Both the position numbers and the translations under genes were made by a program. A stretch of DNA of 40,600 bases from Mageeibacillus sp. UBA5439 (GTDB lineage: Bacteria; Bacillota; Clostridia; Saccharofermentanales; DTU023): contig DIRJ01000010.1 of NCBI GenBank assembly GCA_002427505.1, positions 1 to 40,600 of the forward strand, in the 5' to 3' direction. Under the pieces are notes generated by a model. That model saw nothing but the letters and a program-made list of their open reading frames with translations, made no database searches and was not told where the DNA came from. The first letter of the stretch is position 1. Each line of letters opens with the position of its first letter. This document shows positions 8,495 to 16,706 of the stretch, in pieces.

Positions 8495-11158
8495 TCATAA
8501 GCACTCTCTTCTCTTCCAGCGTAACAATTCAAGGAGAAAGGAGATTGATGCCAGCAAGAGTAAGAGCCACGGTAGTTTGCTAACATGCTCGCCTGTCAGA
8601 GGTATATTCTCGATTTCTTCAACGATATTAAGTTCAACCGTAATTTCAGAACCGCCCACCTGGTAGTTGACTTCGGTTTTTCCTGATTTGAGAGCCGTGA
8701 GAACTGCCCTTGTTCCTTCTTGTTTCATAGAGATAAAATTCTTGTCAAAAGACCAGATTCCACCTGATGGTGAGGGTGTTAAGGTAATAAATTCGCCTTT
8801 TGTCATAGTCTGACTCTGAGGCAAGCCGGTGATTGTCGTTGCGGAGGTTCTGAAACTGATCTCATTAGATGCCGCAGTTCTTCCCTCAGCATCCGTAACA
8901 AGGACTCTGATTGTGTAATCTGTGTTCGGCTCGAGACCTTCATAGTCAAATTCAGGCGAGGTTGCTCCGGGGATATTGATCCAGGAGCCCTTGACTTGCC
9001 ATTGGTAGGATAAAGGTTGCGCGGCGCCTGAAGCTTCAACCATCAAGGAAGCTTTGTTTGTTCCTGGGATGACGCTTACATTTAGGATTACAGGTGGGCT
9101 ATTCACCGGAGGTACTCCCATACGTGTGATCTCGAGAATGTATACTTTGCTGCTACCATCTTCAGCAGTGACCTTCACATAGGCAGTGTTTATACCGACA
9201 GATAGAGCCATAGTTTTATCGCTGATTTTGTTAGTACAAGCTGCATCACTGAAGAGTTCCCACGTGGCCAAGTCACTAACGATCAGATCCACAGTCAGGG
9301 AATCCTCGGAGTTATCCACTATAGCAGAAACAGTTGTTCCGCTGATCGAGACAATTGAAGGGGAGATAACGCTGATAATGTCCTTCTCTGAACTTAAAGG
9401 CAGAACAGTAAAGTTTAGCGGGATACGTTCTTTTATTTTAATATTGTCTTCATCATTGAAACCAACGAGGTAACCGGAATAGCTGCCCGCTTCAAGCCCG
9501 GTTACTGGACGAACGAATACTGTGGCTGTCGCACCCACCGCAAGGCCAGTGATGTTGTTTCCCGGCGGTGTGATTTCAAAGGATGAGCTGTCCGGACCTC
9601 CAAAGACAAGGCCTAAATAAGAAAGAGAGCGATTGCCTGTGTTCTTGATAGTGACCTCGATAGGTGTAACAGAACTATAGCCCTGCTTCACGGAAGAAAA
9701 TGTGATGGTTGAAGGGGCCAGTGAGACACTGTAGACGGGTTCTGCAGGTTGATTAATGACAACTTCCGTAGAGTCTGCACTGGCTAAGTATAAATCAGTC
9801 TCAGGCAGACGAACAACATAAGTGCCGGCAGCAAGACCTGCTATCTCTCCTGCGGCGTCCGCAATTGTTGAAGTATAGTTGCTGCTGACAACCTCTTTAA
9901 ACTCATAGTCTGTATTAGGTGCAAGACCGATGATTTTGCCATCGTTTCCACCATGTGTGGTCACATCTGCTTTGCTTAGCGATTCAGGAGCAGTTTGTGA
10001 TCCTTTGTTCACCGTAAGCGTGCCGATAACTTTTGCACCCGCATTGTGTGTGTCCGTTGCTGCTGTAGTAAGGCCTATCTGGAATGTGCCGGCCTTCGTT
10101 ACAGTTAGCGTGCTATTTGAGATGTTACCAGTACCTGTGGTGTCACTGTTTTCAAGAGTGTAAGTGCTTGCACCGGCATTATCATCTACAGTGAAGAGTG
10201 TTGTTAATGTTGACAGATCAATTGTTGTCCCGGCATAAGTTACTTCAGCCAAGCCACCAGAGTTTGTTACGTTTGCTTTATTTACTTTTACATCCAACGG
10301 TATAAAGCCTGAATTGCTAGTATTTGAGTTTGCATAGGAGATACCGCTATGGTTGTCCTGCACATCCCAATGTGCTGTTACACCACTGCTTGTGAAAATA
10401 TCATCCGAACTGTTGATATCATATTCTGCTTTACTACTATTCTTATCCCATGCGATACGAGTTGCTCCATTTGAAGTTGAAATATAAGAATCGATAGAAT
10501 TTCTGGTTTTAAACAAATCTCCATTGCCATCAATATCATTGCCGTATGCAAATGCAAGTCCACCTTTCATATCAATTTTTCCGTAAAACCCATTACCTTC
10601 AATAGCTACACCATCGCCAGCAATTATCCTGCCAACATCCGTAACATTGACTGACCTGGCACTGTAGATCGCTTGCCCAGTACCCCTATTGTGAACAGTA
10701 CCCCCGCTAATATTTATGTCCGAACCACCGGTATTGAAAATTGCACTACCTGTGCCTGCTTGTTGTACAAGTCCTCCGTCTATTGTTATGGAAACATAGC
10801 TTTCGTTATCTATGATCGGGCTAGTAGATTCGCCACTTATTTCGCCTGACTTCATAAGAAAAGAGCCTTTAGAGCCCGCACCCTTTAGGGATATCCCGGT
10901 AGTCGTACCTGTCAATGTGGCGTGCCATTCAACTGTTACAGCGATATTGTCAATTTTCAGCTCAAGTTTGCTGGTTGCTCCTTGCTTGTCTCCAGTCACC
11001 GTTACCGTATTACCATTGACAGTGGCGACCAATCCGAATTTATTGATTGTCGTAGCAATAGAACTCGCATTAGCAGCATTGACACTCTGTGGGAGCAGTA
11101 CCATTATCATGGTCAATGCCAGAGCGAAGGACAGGAGCTTCTTTCTAAATCTTTTCAT
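8495..11158 (-). CDS. Large cell-wall-anchored surface protein
   Basis: 887 residues from the ATG at 11158, which follows GAGGAGA; a GTG at 11197 would add 13 unlikely residues. A basic signal peptide (KRFRKKLLSFALALTMIMVLLPQSVNA) is followed by glycine-rich repeats (about 70-220, for example ISGGTVHNRGTG) that look like a parallel beta-helix. After a Ser/Thr-rich middle come an Ig-like segment with VTIKNTGNRSL, a cadherin-like module ending in SSKVYILEITR, a fibronectin III-like domain (EPNTDYTIRVLVTDAEG), and a C-terminal IPLTG motif, hydrophobic span and RWKRREC tail. IPLTG is a variant of the sortase LPXTG signal. It lies downstream of a sensor/regulator pair on the same strand, which may control it. 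Likely adhesion or glycan binding; ligand unknown. Confidence 0.75.
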   Translation of the reverse strand: MKRFRKKLLSFALALTMIMVLLPQSVNAANASSIATTINKFGLVATVNGNTVTVTGDKQGATSKLELKIDNIAVTVEWHATLTGTTTGISLKGAGSKGSFLMKSGEISGESTSPIIDNESYVSITIDGGLVQQAGTGSAIFNTGGSDINISGGTVHNRGTGQAIYSARSVNVTDVGRIIAGDGVAIEGNGFYGKIDMKGGLAFAYGNDIDGNGDLFKTRNSIDSYISTSNGATRIAWDKNSSKAEYDINSSDDIFTSSGVTAHWDVQDNHSGISYANSNTSNSGFIPLDVKVNKANVTNSGGLAEVTYAGTTIDLSTLTTLFTVDDNAGASTYTLENSDTTGTGNISNSTLTVTKAGTFQIGLTTAATDTHNAGAKVIGTLTVNKGSQTAPESLSKADVTTHGGNDGKIIGLAPNTDYEFKEVVSSNYTSTIADAAGEIAGLAAGTYVVRLPETDLYLASADSTEVVINQPAEPVYSVSLAPSTITFSSVKQGYSSVTPIEVTIKNTGNRSLSYLGLVFGGPDSSSFEITPPGNNITGLAVGATATVFVRPVTGLEAGSYSGYLVGFNDEDNIKIKERIPLNFTVLPLSSEKDIISVISPSIVSISGTTVSAIVDNSEDSLTVDLIVSDLATWELFSDAACTNKISDKTMALSVGINTAYVKVTAEDGSSKVYILEITRMGVPPVNSPPVILNVSVIPGTNKASLMVEASGAAQPLSYQWQVKGSWINIPGATSPEFDYEGLEPNTDYTIRVLVTDAEGRTAASNEISFRTSATTITGLPQSQTMTKGEFITLTPSPSGGIWSFDKNFISMKQEGTRAVLTALKSGKTEVNYQVGGSEITVELNIVEEIENIPLTGEHVSKLPWLLLLLASISFLLELLRWKRRECL

Positions 11159-11409
11159 AAATATAAATCTCCTCTGAAATGATGGATAGATGGACACTGC
11201 AGAAGCTGGGAATGTTCAAAACTTTATCTGCCGGTCAATCTCCGGTAAAATCAGTATTCTCAAACAAATTTCTTTTCCGATTGCAGGGAAAAACAGAACA
11301 AACAGCATGCTCCCAAATCTGAGAATCTTAATTTATTTTTGAGATTATCATAGAGAGATTGTCAGTTGTTTAAGGTTACCGAATCTTCACTTTCAGCCCT
11401 ATCTGAACT

Positions 11410-12084
11410 CTAAAGCACGCGTTCAAAGCGATAACCCTGACCTCTTACTGCAATGATTGTGAAACAGCAGTTGTTCTCCTGCAGACGTTTGCGAATAGAA
11501 GAAATATGTTTTTTTAATGTATCTTTACTATCCTTCATCGGTGCATTCCAAACTACAGCGTAGAGTACGTCAGGACTGATAATTTTATTCTCATTCTTGA
11601 GTAAATGAAGCAGAAGAGCGAACTCCTTCTGTGTCAGCAGCATATCCTTGCCATTTAAGAGAGCTACCATGGAAGAAGGCAGCAGGGTGAGAGGCCCTTT
11701 GACGATTGTTTCGGGCATCTCTTCGTAGCGCTCGAAGATGCTTTCTACTACCGCCAGAACAGCATCATAGTCGAAAGGTTTGGATATATAGGCAGTCGCA
11801 CCCAGTTTGTAGCCAAGCGATAAATCCTGTGGTTTGCCCCAGGCTGTCAGCATGATGACCGGTATCTTATTTCCTGTCACTCTCAGCTCCTGCAAGAGTT
11901 CAAGACCATTTCCATCCGGCAGCATGATATCCAATAAAACAGCGTCAATTCTCTCCTTAGAAAGACAGGCTCTGGCTTCTGACAAAGTTTCTGCTGCCAG
12001 CATGCGGTAGCCCAGTCTGACAAAGAAAGCGCAGTTGTTTCTTAGCAGAGTTCTTTCATCTTCAACACAGAGCAGAGTTCTCAT
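11410..12084 (-). CDS. OmpR-family response regulator
   Basis: A 224-residue two-domain regulator. The receiver domain (1-115) has the acidic pair Glu8/Asp9, phosphoacceptor Asp52 in LLDIMLPDG, Thr80 and Lys102 in SKPF. The C-terminal winged helix (about 130-224) has the OmpR/PhoB features LTQKEFALLLHLLKNENKIIS and VRGQGYRFE. Its ATG overlaps the stop of the upstream kinase-like gene by four bases (ATGA), so the two are coupled in translation. The likely target is the adjacent surface-protein gene or the operon itself. Family assignment is secure. Confidence 0.95.
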   Translation of the reverse strand: MRTLLCVEDERTLLRNNCAFFVRLGYRMLAAETLSEARACLSKERIDAVLLDIMLPDGNGLELLQELRVTGNKIPVIMLTAWGKPQDLSLGYKLGATAYISKPFDYDAVLAVVESIFERYEEMPETIVKGPLTLLPSSMVALLNGKDMLLTQKEFALLLHLLKNENKIISPDVLYAVVWNAPMKDSKDTLKKHISSIRKRLQENNCCFTIIAVRGQGYRFERVL

Positions 12085-13469
12085 AAAGCCTCTGCTTTGT
12101 TTTCACTGCTTAAAACATCATTGACTGTTTCCGCGATCGACATTACATCAGTCTGCGCACTAGCCAGTCTTTCACCGGCGGTCTCGGGTTCCAAAGCCGC
12201 CATCTGAATATTGGTGGAAACTCGTGTCAGAGGAGTAAGCATATCGTGGCTCATCTGCCGCATGAGAGCTAGCTTCTTAGCTGCTCTTCTGCTCTCTTCT
12301 GCCTCCTTGACCAGCTTTCTGGCATTCCATACAGCAATCATGCCTAGGATAAATACAAAGATCAGAGTGCCGCTCAGATAGAACAAGCTTAAGAGATTGG
12401 TTAAACGAAGACTGTAGTTCAGATATTCAAAAATAGCCACCAAGATCAAAATCAAAGAAGGCAGAGCGAAATGTTTAGCCACCTGGTTTTTGTGCCTGAA
12501 ATGTTCCCAGATAGCTGAGAAGGCAAAAATTATAGTTCCAAAAACAGTAGAAATCTGAATCAGAGGCAGAGTGCCGGCGAAGCTCTTTATGCTCAGAAGC
12601 TGTAAACAGATAACCATGATCAGGATGAAACTGCTGATGCTTCTGCTGATTTTCAGTAAAAGAGGGTTGTGGGGCCTCATAACTAGAAGAGAATAAGAAA
12701 GAAGAGGTATTGCCAAAGCGGCCAGAGAGACCATAGCCATACAGTACAAAAAAGCCGGATAAGGGAAGATGAATACGGTAGCATTACTTTCGCCCAGGCC
12801 CCAGCATCCCGTCGCGATGGCGAACAAACCATAATACAAGAATGACTTGCCTGCTACTGAAGTGCGATAGAAGAAAAAAGAAGAAATTATTGATGTCAGC
12901 CCCATCAGGAACATCAAGGCAGAAATGCCCAGCAAAGCACTATTCTGATAGAAAAGATGTTCAAGCAGATCGCTTTCATTGCCAGCCATCAGTATCGGCA
13001 GATTCAGGGTACTCCTTTGGCTGGGAGATACGTATTCAAAGCGAAGCTGTTCCGCTCCTTGCGGAAGAGGAACGATAGCAAGCAAGGTAGGCGGATCCAA
13101 TAGCCAGTCGGGATAACTTCCGGTCAGACCGGCCTCATAGATCAGCTGATTATCAGCATAAAGATGCAGACCGCTATAAACGGTTTTCACCAGAAGGTTT
13201 TCATGTTTACCCGCCTCAATGTCCACTGTCACCGTCACAGCTGTACCTGCATCCAGTTGCCGTAAAGTGTGCGGGAAAACGGCACAGCCACTCCTCCCGT
13301 CAGCAATTTTGTAATTGAATTCGCTGTTGATAGAAACTGCTTTACCATCAGCACTCGGTTGTTGGCGGTAAGCAAGTGTTTTGAAGGCAAGAAGAAAGAG
13401 AAGGGAGATAAGCAGGGCCGAAAAAATTCTGCCCCGATACTTCATTATTTGCTTGAATTTCAAGGACAT
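12081..13469 (-). CDS. 7TM sensor with a histidine-phosphotransfer helix but no ATPase domain
   Basis: 462 residues from the ATG at 13469, preceded by AGGTGGGGG; a GTG at 13484 is also possible. An N-terminal membrane helix is followed by an extracytoplasmic beta-rich domain of about 150 residues, then about seven membrane helices (about 175-390), as in 7TMR-DISM sensors. After a short linker comes an H-box, MRQMSHDMLTPLTRV, with phosphoacceptor His408 and the conserved proline. The protein ends only 55 residues past the histidine. The N, G1, F and G2 boxes of HATPase_c are absent here and in every nearby frame, and the frame runs straight into the regulator start. It could be phosphorylated in trans, act as a phosphatase, or be a decayed kinase. 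Confidence 0.8.
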   Translation of the reverse strand: MSLKFKQIMKYRGRIFSALLISLLFLLAFKTLAYRQQPSADGKAVSINSEFNYKIADGRSGCAVFPHTLRQLDAGTAVTVTVDIEAGKHENLLVKTVYSGLHLYADNQLIYEAGLTGSYPDWLLDPPTLLAIVPLPQGAEQLRFEYVSPSQRSTLNLPILMAGNESDLLEHLFYQNSALLGISALMFLMGLTSIISSFFFYRTSVAGKSFLYYGLFAIATGCWGLGESNATVFIFPYPAFLYCMAMVSLAALAIPLLSYSLLVMRPHNPLLLKISRSISSFILIMVICLQLLSIKSFAGTLPLIQISTVFGTIIFAFSAIWEHFRHKNQVAKHFALPSLILILVAIFEYLNYSLRLTNLLSLFYLSGTLIFVFILGMIAVWNARKLVKEAEESRRAAKKLALMRQMSHDMLTPLTRVSTNIQMAALEPETAGERLASAQTDVMSIAETVNDVLSSENKAEAL

Positions 13470-13511
13470 ACGGAAAACCCCCACCTAAATAGCTATGGAA
13501 TTATTTAACCT

Positions 13512-13541
13512 ATAATATATGTTTTTCTATACATACTGCAA
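13512..13541 (-). promoter_or_regulatory. Promoter of the sensor/regulator operon
   Basis: On the minus strand TTGCAG, 18 bp, TATTAT, ending about 43 bp before the sensor start. Good -35 and -10 matches for a housekeeping sigma factor. Confidence 0.45.
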
Positions 13542-13582
13542 TGATTTAATTTAAAATCAACTTCATATGAAAACTGCAAGTT

Positions 13583-13975
13583 TCAAAGACTTTCCCTCCT
13601 TATTTGTTAAATCTTCACATTAGTGTTGTGATATATAGGAGTTTAATCTTTATCTTATTAGATATGAGTCAAAGGAGTGGCTATGAGGACCAGTATTGAA
13701 GCCTTAAAAGACATAAGCGGCCTTTCGGGAATTAAAGCCAATGAGAGAGCCGATGCAGCCGTTTTTGTGCGCACGGAAATGGATGCGGATGACAATAGCT
13801 ATAAATCCAACCTCTTCTTATTGCGTCAGGGTGAGATCTGCCAATTGACATCAGCCGGAGAAGAGTCCAGCTTCGCTTTTGAAGGCAACGAATAATCTGC
13901 TCTTTGCAGCTGCCCACTCGAAAAAAGAGAAGGAAGCTAAGGAGTCCGGCTTATCTGAGACATCTTTTTATAGGT
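13583..13975 (+). pseudogene. Broken duplicate of the S9 peptidase gene 5' end and its leader
   Basis: This stretch parallels 14533-14930, covering the leader, the AAAGGAG ribosome site and the first about 95 codons of the intact peptidase gene. The start equivalent is ATG 13683. The protein reads like the intact one (for example SGLSGIKANERADAAVFVR) until about residue 70. There one extra base (AACGAATAATC against AACGACAATC) shifts the frame onto TAA. Similarity continues in the shifted frame to about 13975 and then ends, so the rest of the gene was never copied or was lost. Confidence 0.85.
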
Positions 13976-14181
13976 AATATACAGAACGATAATGCCCAGT
14001 GATAACAGTAAAGGGAAATAATTGGTAATGGCTATGAAAATTAAGTCAGATCTAAAGTGTTGGTGTAAATTTATCTCTCAGTAAACATGGAGATGGTAGC
14101 GTTTGGAGAGAGGCCCCTGGGAGCACTCTTTTGACCATTATGCGGGGGAAGTATAAATACTAAAATACCGCTGCAGTAGGT

Positions 14182-14380
14182 TTAGATCTTTTATTTTTTG
14201 ATATTTGCTAAGAAATTGCTAAGAAAAATGACGAGATGCCATAATATTATGAAATACTCTATGGTACTTCATGGGATTTTGAGCGTTCGAAAATATAGTG
14301 TTTATGCGGGTTTGGTGATACTGCGCGATACTGTGCAATACTCTATGCTATGCTCTCTCGCCTACTACTAAGCGGCAGGC
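14182..14380. repeat. 199-bp perfect direct repeat, copy 2
   Basis: Exact duplicate of 8173-8371. On its right the sequence departs at the base after AAGCGGCAGGC, goes through 23 bases of unique DNA and enters the tRNA-like gene. On its left, 13976-14181 is unique DNA without a gene. Perfect identity in non-coding DNA points to recent duplication or ongoing gene conversion. Confidence 0.9.
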
Positions 14381-14403
14381 GTTAGTCCGACAAATGAATA
14401 CAC

Positions 14404-14482
14404 GCGCCCGTAGCTCAGCTGGATAGAGCGATCGCCTGCCCTTAAGCGATAGTCCGTGGGTTCGAATCCCGCCGGGAACACC
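14404..14482 (+). tRNA. tRNA-like gene with an atypical anticodon arm, isotype unclear
   Basis: It has a tRNA order: acceptor GCGCCCG, D arm GCTC/GAGC with AGCTGGATA loop, anticodon arm, and T arm GTGGG TTCGAAT CCCGC. The acceptor 3' strand is CGGGAAC, leaving two of seven pairs mismatched (C-A and G-A). The best anticodon stem (ATCGC/GCGAT) encloses ten bases, CTGCCCTTAA, not seven. It ends ACC followed by G, not CCA. The 5' half resembles tRNA-Arg genes. These flaws suggest a pseudo-tRNA or recombinant att-site tRNA; I do not assign an anticodon. Confidence 0.5.
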
Positions 14483-14633
14483 GGCTTTCCCAATTGGCTA
14501 TCCTGCGACACATTTTGAATACATAAGCTAAGATCAAAATCTTTCCTTCTTTATTTGTTTAAACTTCACATTAGTGTTGGAATATGTAGGAGTTTAATCT
14601 TAAATTTATAAGATATGTATTAAAGGAGCAGCT

Positions 14634-16706
14634 ATGAAGACCAGTATCGAAAACTTACAAAAAATAAGCGGCCTTTCGGGCATTAAAGCTAATGAGAGAG
14701 GTGATGCAGCTGTTTTTGTGCGCACGGAAATGGATGCGGACGACAACAACTATAAATCCAATCTTTTCTTATTGCGCCAGGGTGAGATTTGCCAATTGAC
14801 CTCAGGCGGCGAAGAGTCAAGTTTCGTTTTTGAGGACAACGACAATCTGTTGTTTTCAGCTGCCCGCTCGAAAAAAGAAAAAGAGGCCGGGGAATCCGGA
14901 TTATCTGAAACTACTTATTACCGTATCAGTACCAAAGGCGGAGAGGCTGTCAAGGCTTTCACTTTACCTCTTAATGTCTCAAAACTTGAAGCTCTGGGTG
15001 ATGGAAAATTTCTGATTTTGGCTGATATCAGTCAAAATAATACAGAACTATTCGCAAAAAGCCGTGAAGAGCGTATTGATTATGCAAAAAAGAAAAAGGA
15101 CGACAGTTTTGCCCTGGAGGCAGAGGAGATTCCTTTCTGGTTTAATGGGGCAGGTTTTATAGCGGCACAATCAGCACGCCTCTTTATCTATGATTCAAGT
15201 GTGTGTGAGCCCAAGTCAGCAGTAAAACCGCTGACGGAATCAAACTATGACATCAGTTCTTACTTTTTACACCCCAATAAGGAAAAACTGCTATATTTTG
15301 GTAACTATATCAGCCCCCGGGTGAAAGTTCATGACACTTTATTCGAACTTGATTTAAAAACCGGAGCGGAGAGGCAAATCGTCAGAGACGATTTCCTGTC
15401 GATTTCTGATGCCTTCTATTGGGGAGACAGTATTGTCCTGTTTGCTTCAGATATGCAGAAACTGGGTCTGAACCAGAACAGCCATGCCTATCTTTATGAT
15501 GAAGCAAGCGGCGAAATGAAACGCTTATCTGACAGAGAAATTCAGTATGGCAATTCAGTCGGTACGGATGTCAACTATGGGTCTTCACTGGCAAGATTGA
15601 TTAAAGATGATGCTGTTTATTTTCTGGAGACCAACTGGTATCGCAGCATCCTGATGCGCCTGTCCCCAAAGGGAAAAATAGAACCATATGCCATGGTGCA
15701 GGGCTCGATAACCGGCTTTGCCTTTTTAGATAATGACCTGTATCTGACAGCCTTCCATGACATGCAGCCAGCTGAACTCTATAAAGCTGAGCCCTACAGT
15801 GAAGATGTATGTGCCGGCTTAGACAGTGATGCCTCAGGAGATGAAGCAGCATTTTTAGCCTGGCCGGTCACTCAGCTGGACCGGATCACATACTTTAACA
15901 GCGATATTCCTGCCGCCATCAGACCGGAACGATTCACCTTCCGGCATGAAGAAGTGGCGCTGGAAGGCTTTGTTCTGCTGCCGCCCGCAGCCAGAGAAGC
16001 AGAACATAAAAGTTTTCCCGCGATACTGGATATTCATGGCGGCCCCAAGACCGTCTATGGTGATATTTATTTCCACGAGATGCAATACTGGCTGTCCCGG
16101 GGCTATATAGTCATCTACACAAATCCCCGTGGCTCAGACGGCCGCAATGATGCGTTTTCTGATATCAGAGGTGATTACGGCGGACGCGATTTCCGCGACA
16201 TCATGGCTTTTGTTGACCAGGCTTTGCAGATTTATCCTCAGATTGATCCGGAACGCCTGGGTGTGACCGGTGGCTCCTATGGCGGCTTCATGACCAACTG
16301 GATTGTCACTCACACTGACCGTTTTAAGGCAGCTGCCACCCAGCGCTCGATCAGCAACTGGACTTCTTTTTATGGTGTCAGCGACATCGGCTTTCGCTTT
16401 GCCTTTGATCAGAACAATACTTCCTGGGCAGATGAGGATGCTTTTTCCATACTGTGGGATCATTCGCCCATGAAATATGTCCGCCAGGCCAAAACTCCTT
16501 GCCTGATCATACATTCGGAAGAAGATTACCGCTGCCCGCTGGAACAGGGCGCGCAATTTTTCACCGCCCTGGTCGATGCGGGAATAGCCTCGAGAATAGT
16601 AATTTTCAATAAAGAAAATCATGAACTGTCCCGCTCGGGAAAACCGAAAGGCCGCAAGAAACGTTTAAACGAAATTACGCAATGGTTTGATAAATATGTT
16701 AAGTAA
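14634..16706 (+). CDS. S9 family (prolyl oligopeptidase-like) serine peptidase
   Basis: 690 residues, cytoplasmic (no signal peptide). Residues 1 to about 430 form the beta-propeller part; the last about 250 residues form the alpha/beta hydrolase domain. The oxyanion region DIHGGPKTVYG precedes the nucleophile Ser548 in GGSYGGFMTNW; Asp631 (HSEEDYRCP) and His663 (NKENHELSRSG) complete the triad. All are as in acylaminoacyl-peptidase/DAP-type S9C enzymes, which cleave short peptides. The ATG follows AAAGGAG. The stop overlaps the start of the next gene by 11 bases, tying it to the export system downstream. A broken copy of its 5' end lies 950 bp upstream. Confidence 0.92.
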   Translation: MKTSIENLQKISGLSGIKANERGDAAVFVRTEMDADDNNYKSNLFLLRQGEICQLTSGGEESSFVFEDNDNLLFSAARSKKEKEAGESGLSETTYYRISTKGGEAVKAFTLPLNVSKLEALGDGKFLILADISQNNTELFAKSREERIDYAKKKKDDSFALEAEEIPFWFNGAGFIAAQSARLFIYDSSVCEPKSAVKPLTESNYDISSYFLHPNKEKLLYFGNYISPRVKVHDTLFELDLKTGAERQIVRDDFLSISDAFYWGDSIVLFASDMQKLGLNQNSHAYLYDEASGEMKRLSDREIQYGNSVGTDVNYGSSLARLIKDDAVYFLETNWYRSILMRLSPKGKIEPYAMVQGSITGFAFLDNDLYLTAFHDMQPAELYKAEPYSEDVCAGLDSDASGDEAAFLAWPVTQLDRITYFNSDIPAAIRPERFTFRHEEVALEGFVLLPPAAREAEHKSFPAILDIHGGPKTVYGDIYFHEMQYWLSRGYIVIYTNPRGSDGRNDAFSDIRGDYGGRDFRDIMAFVDQALQIYPQIDPERLGVTGGSYGGFMTNWIVTHTDRFKAAATQRSISNWTSFYGVSDIGFRFAFDQNNTSWADEDAFSILWDHSPMKYVRQAKTPCLIIHSEEDYRCPLEQGAQFFTALVDAGIASRIVIFNKENHELSRSGKPKGRKKRLNEITQWFDKYVK

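Noticed and set aside
14404..14482. Suppressor or rare-codon tRNA read from CTT or TTA in the anticodon loop
   Set aside because: The loop has ten bases and the acceptor stem is mismatched, so no anticodon can be assigned safely.
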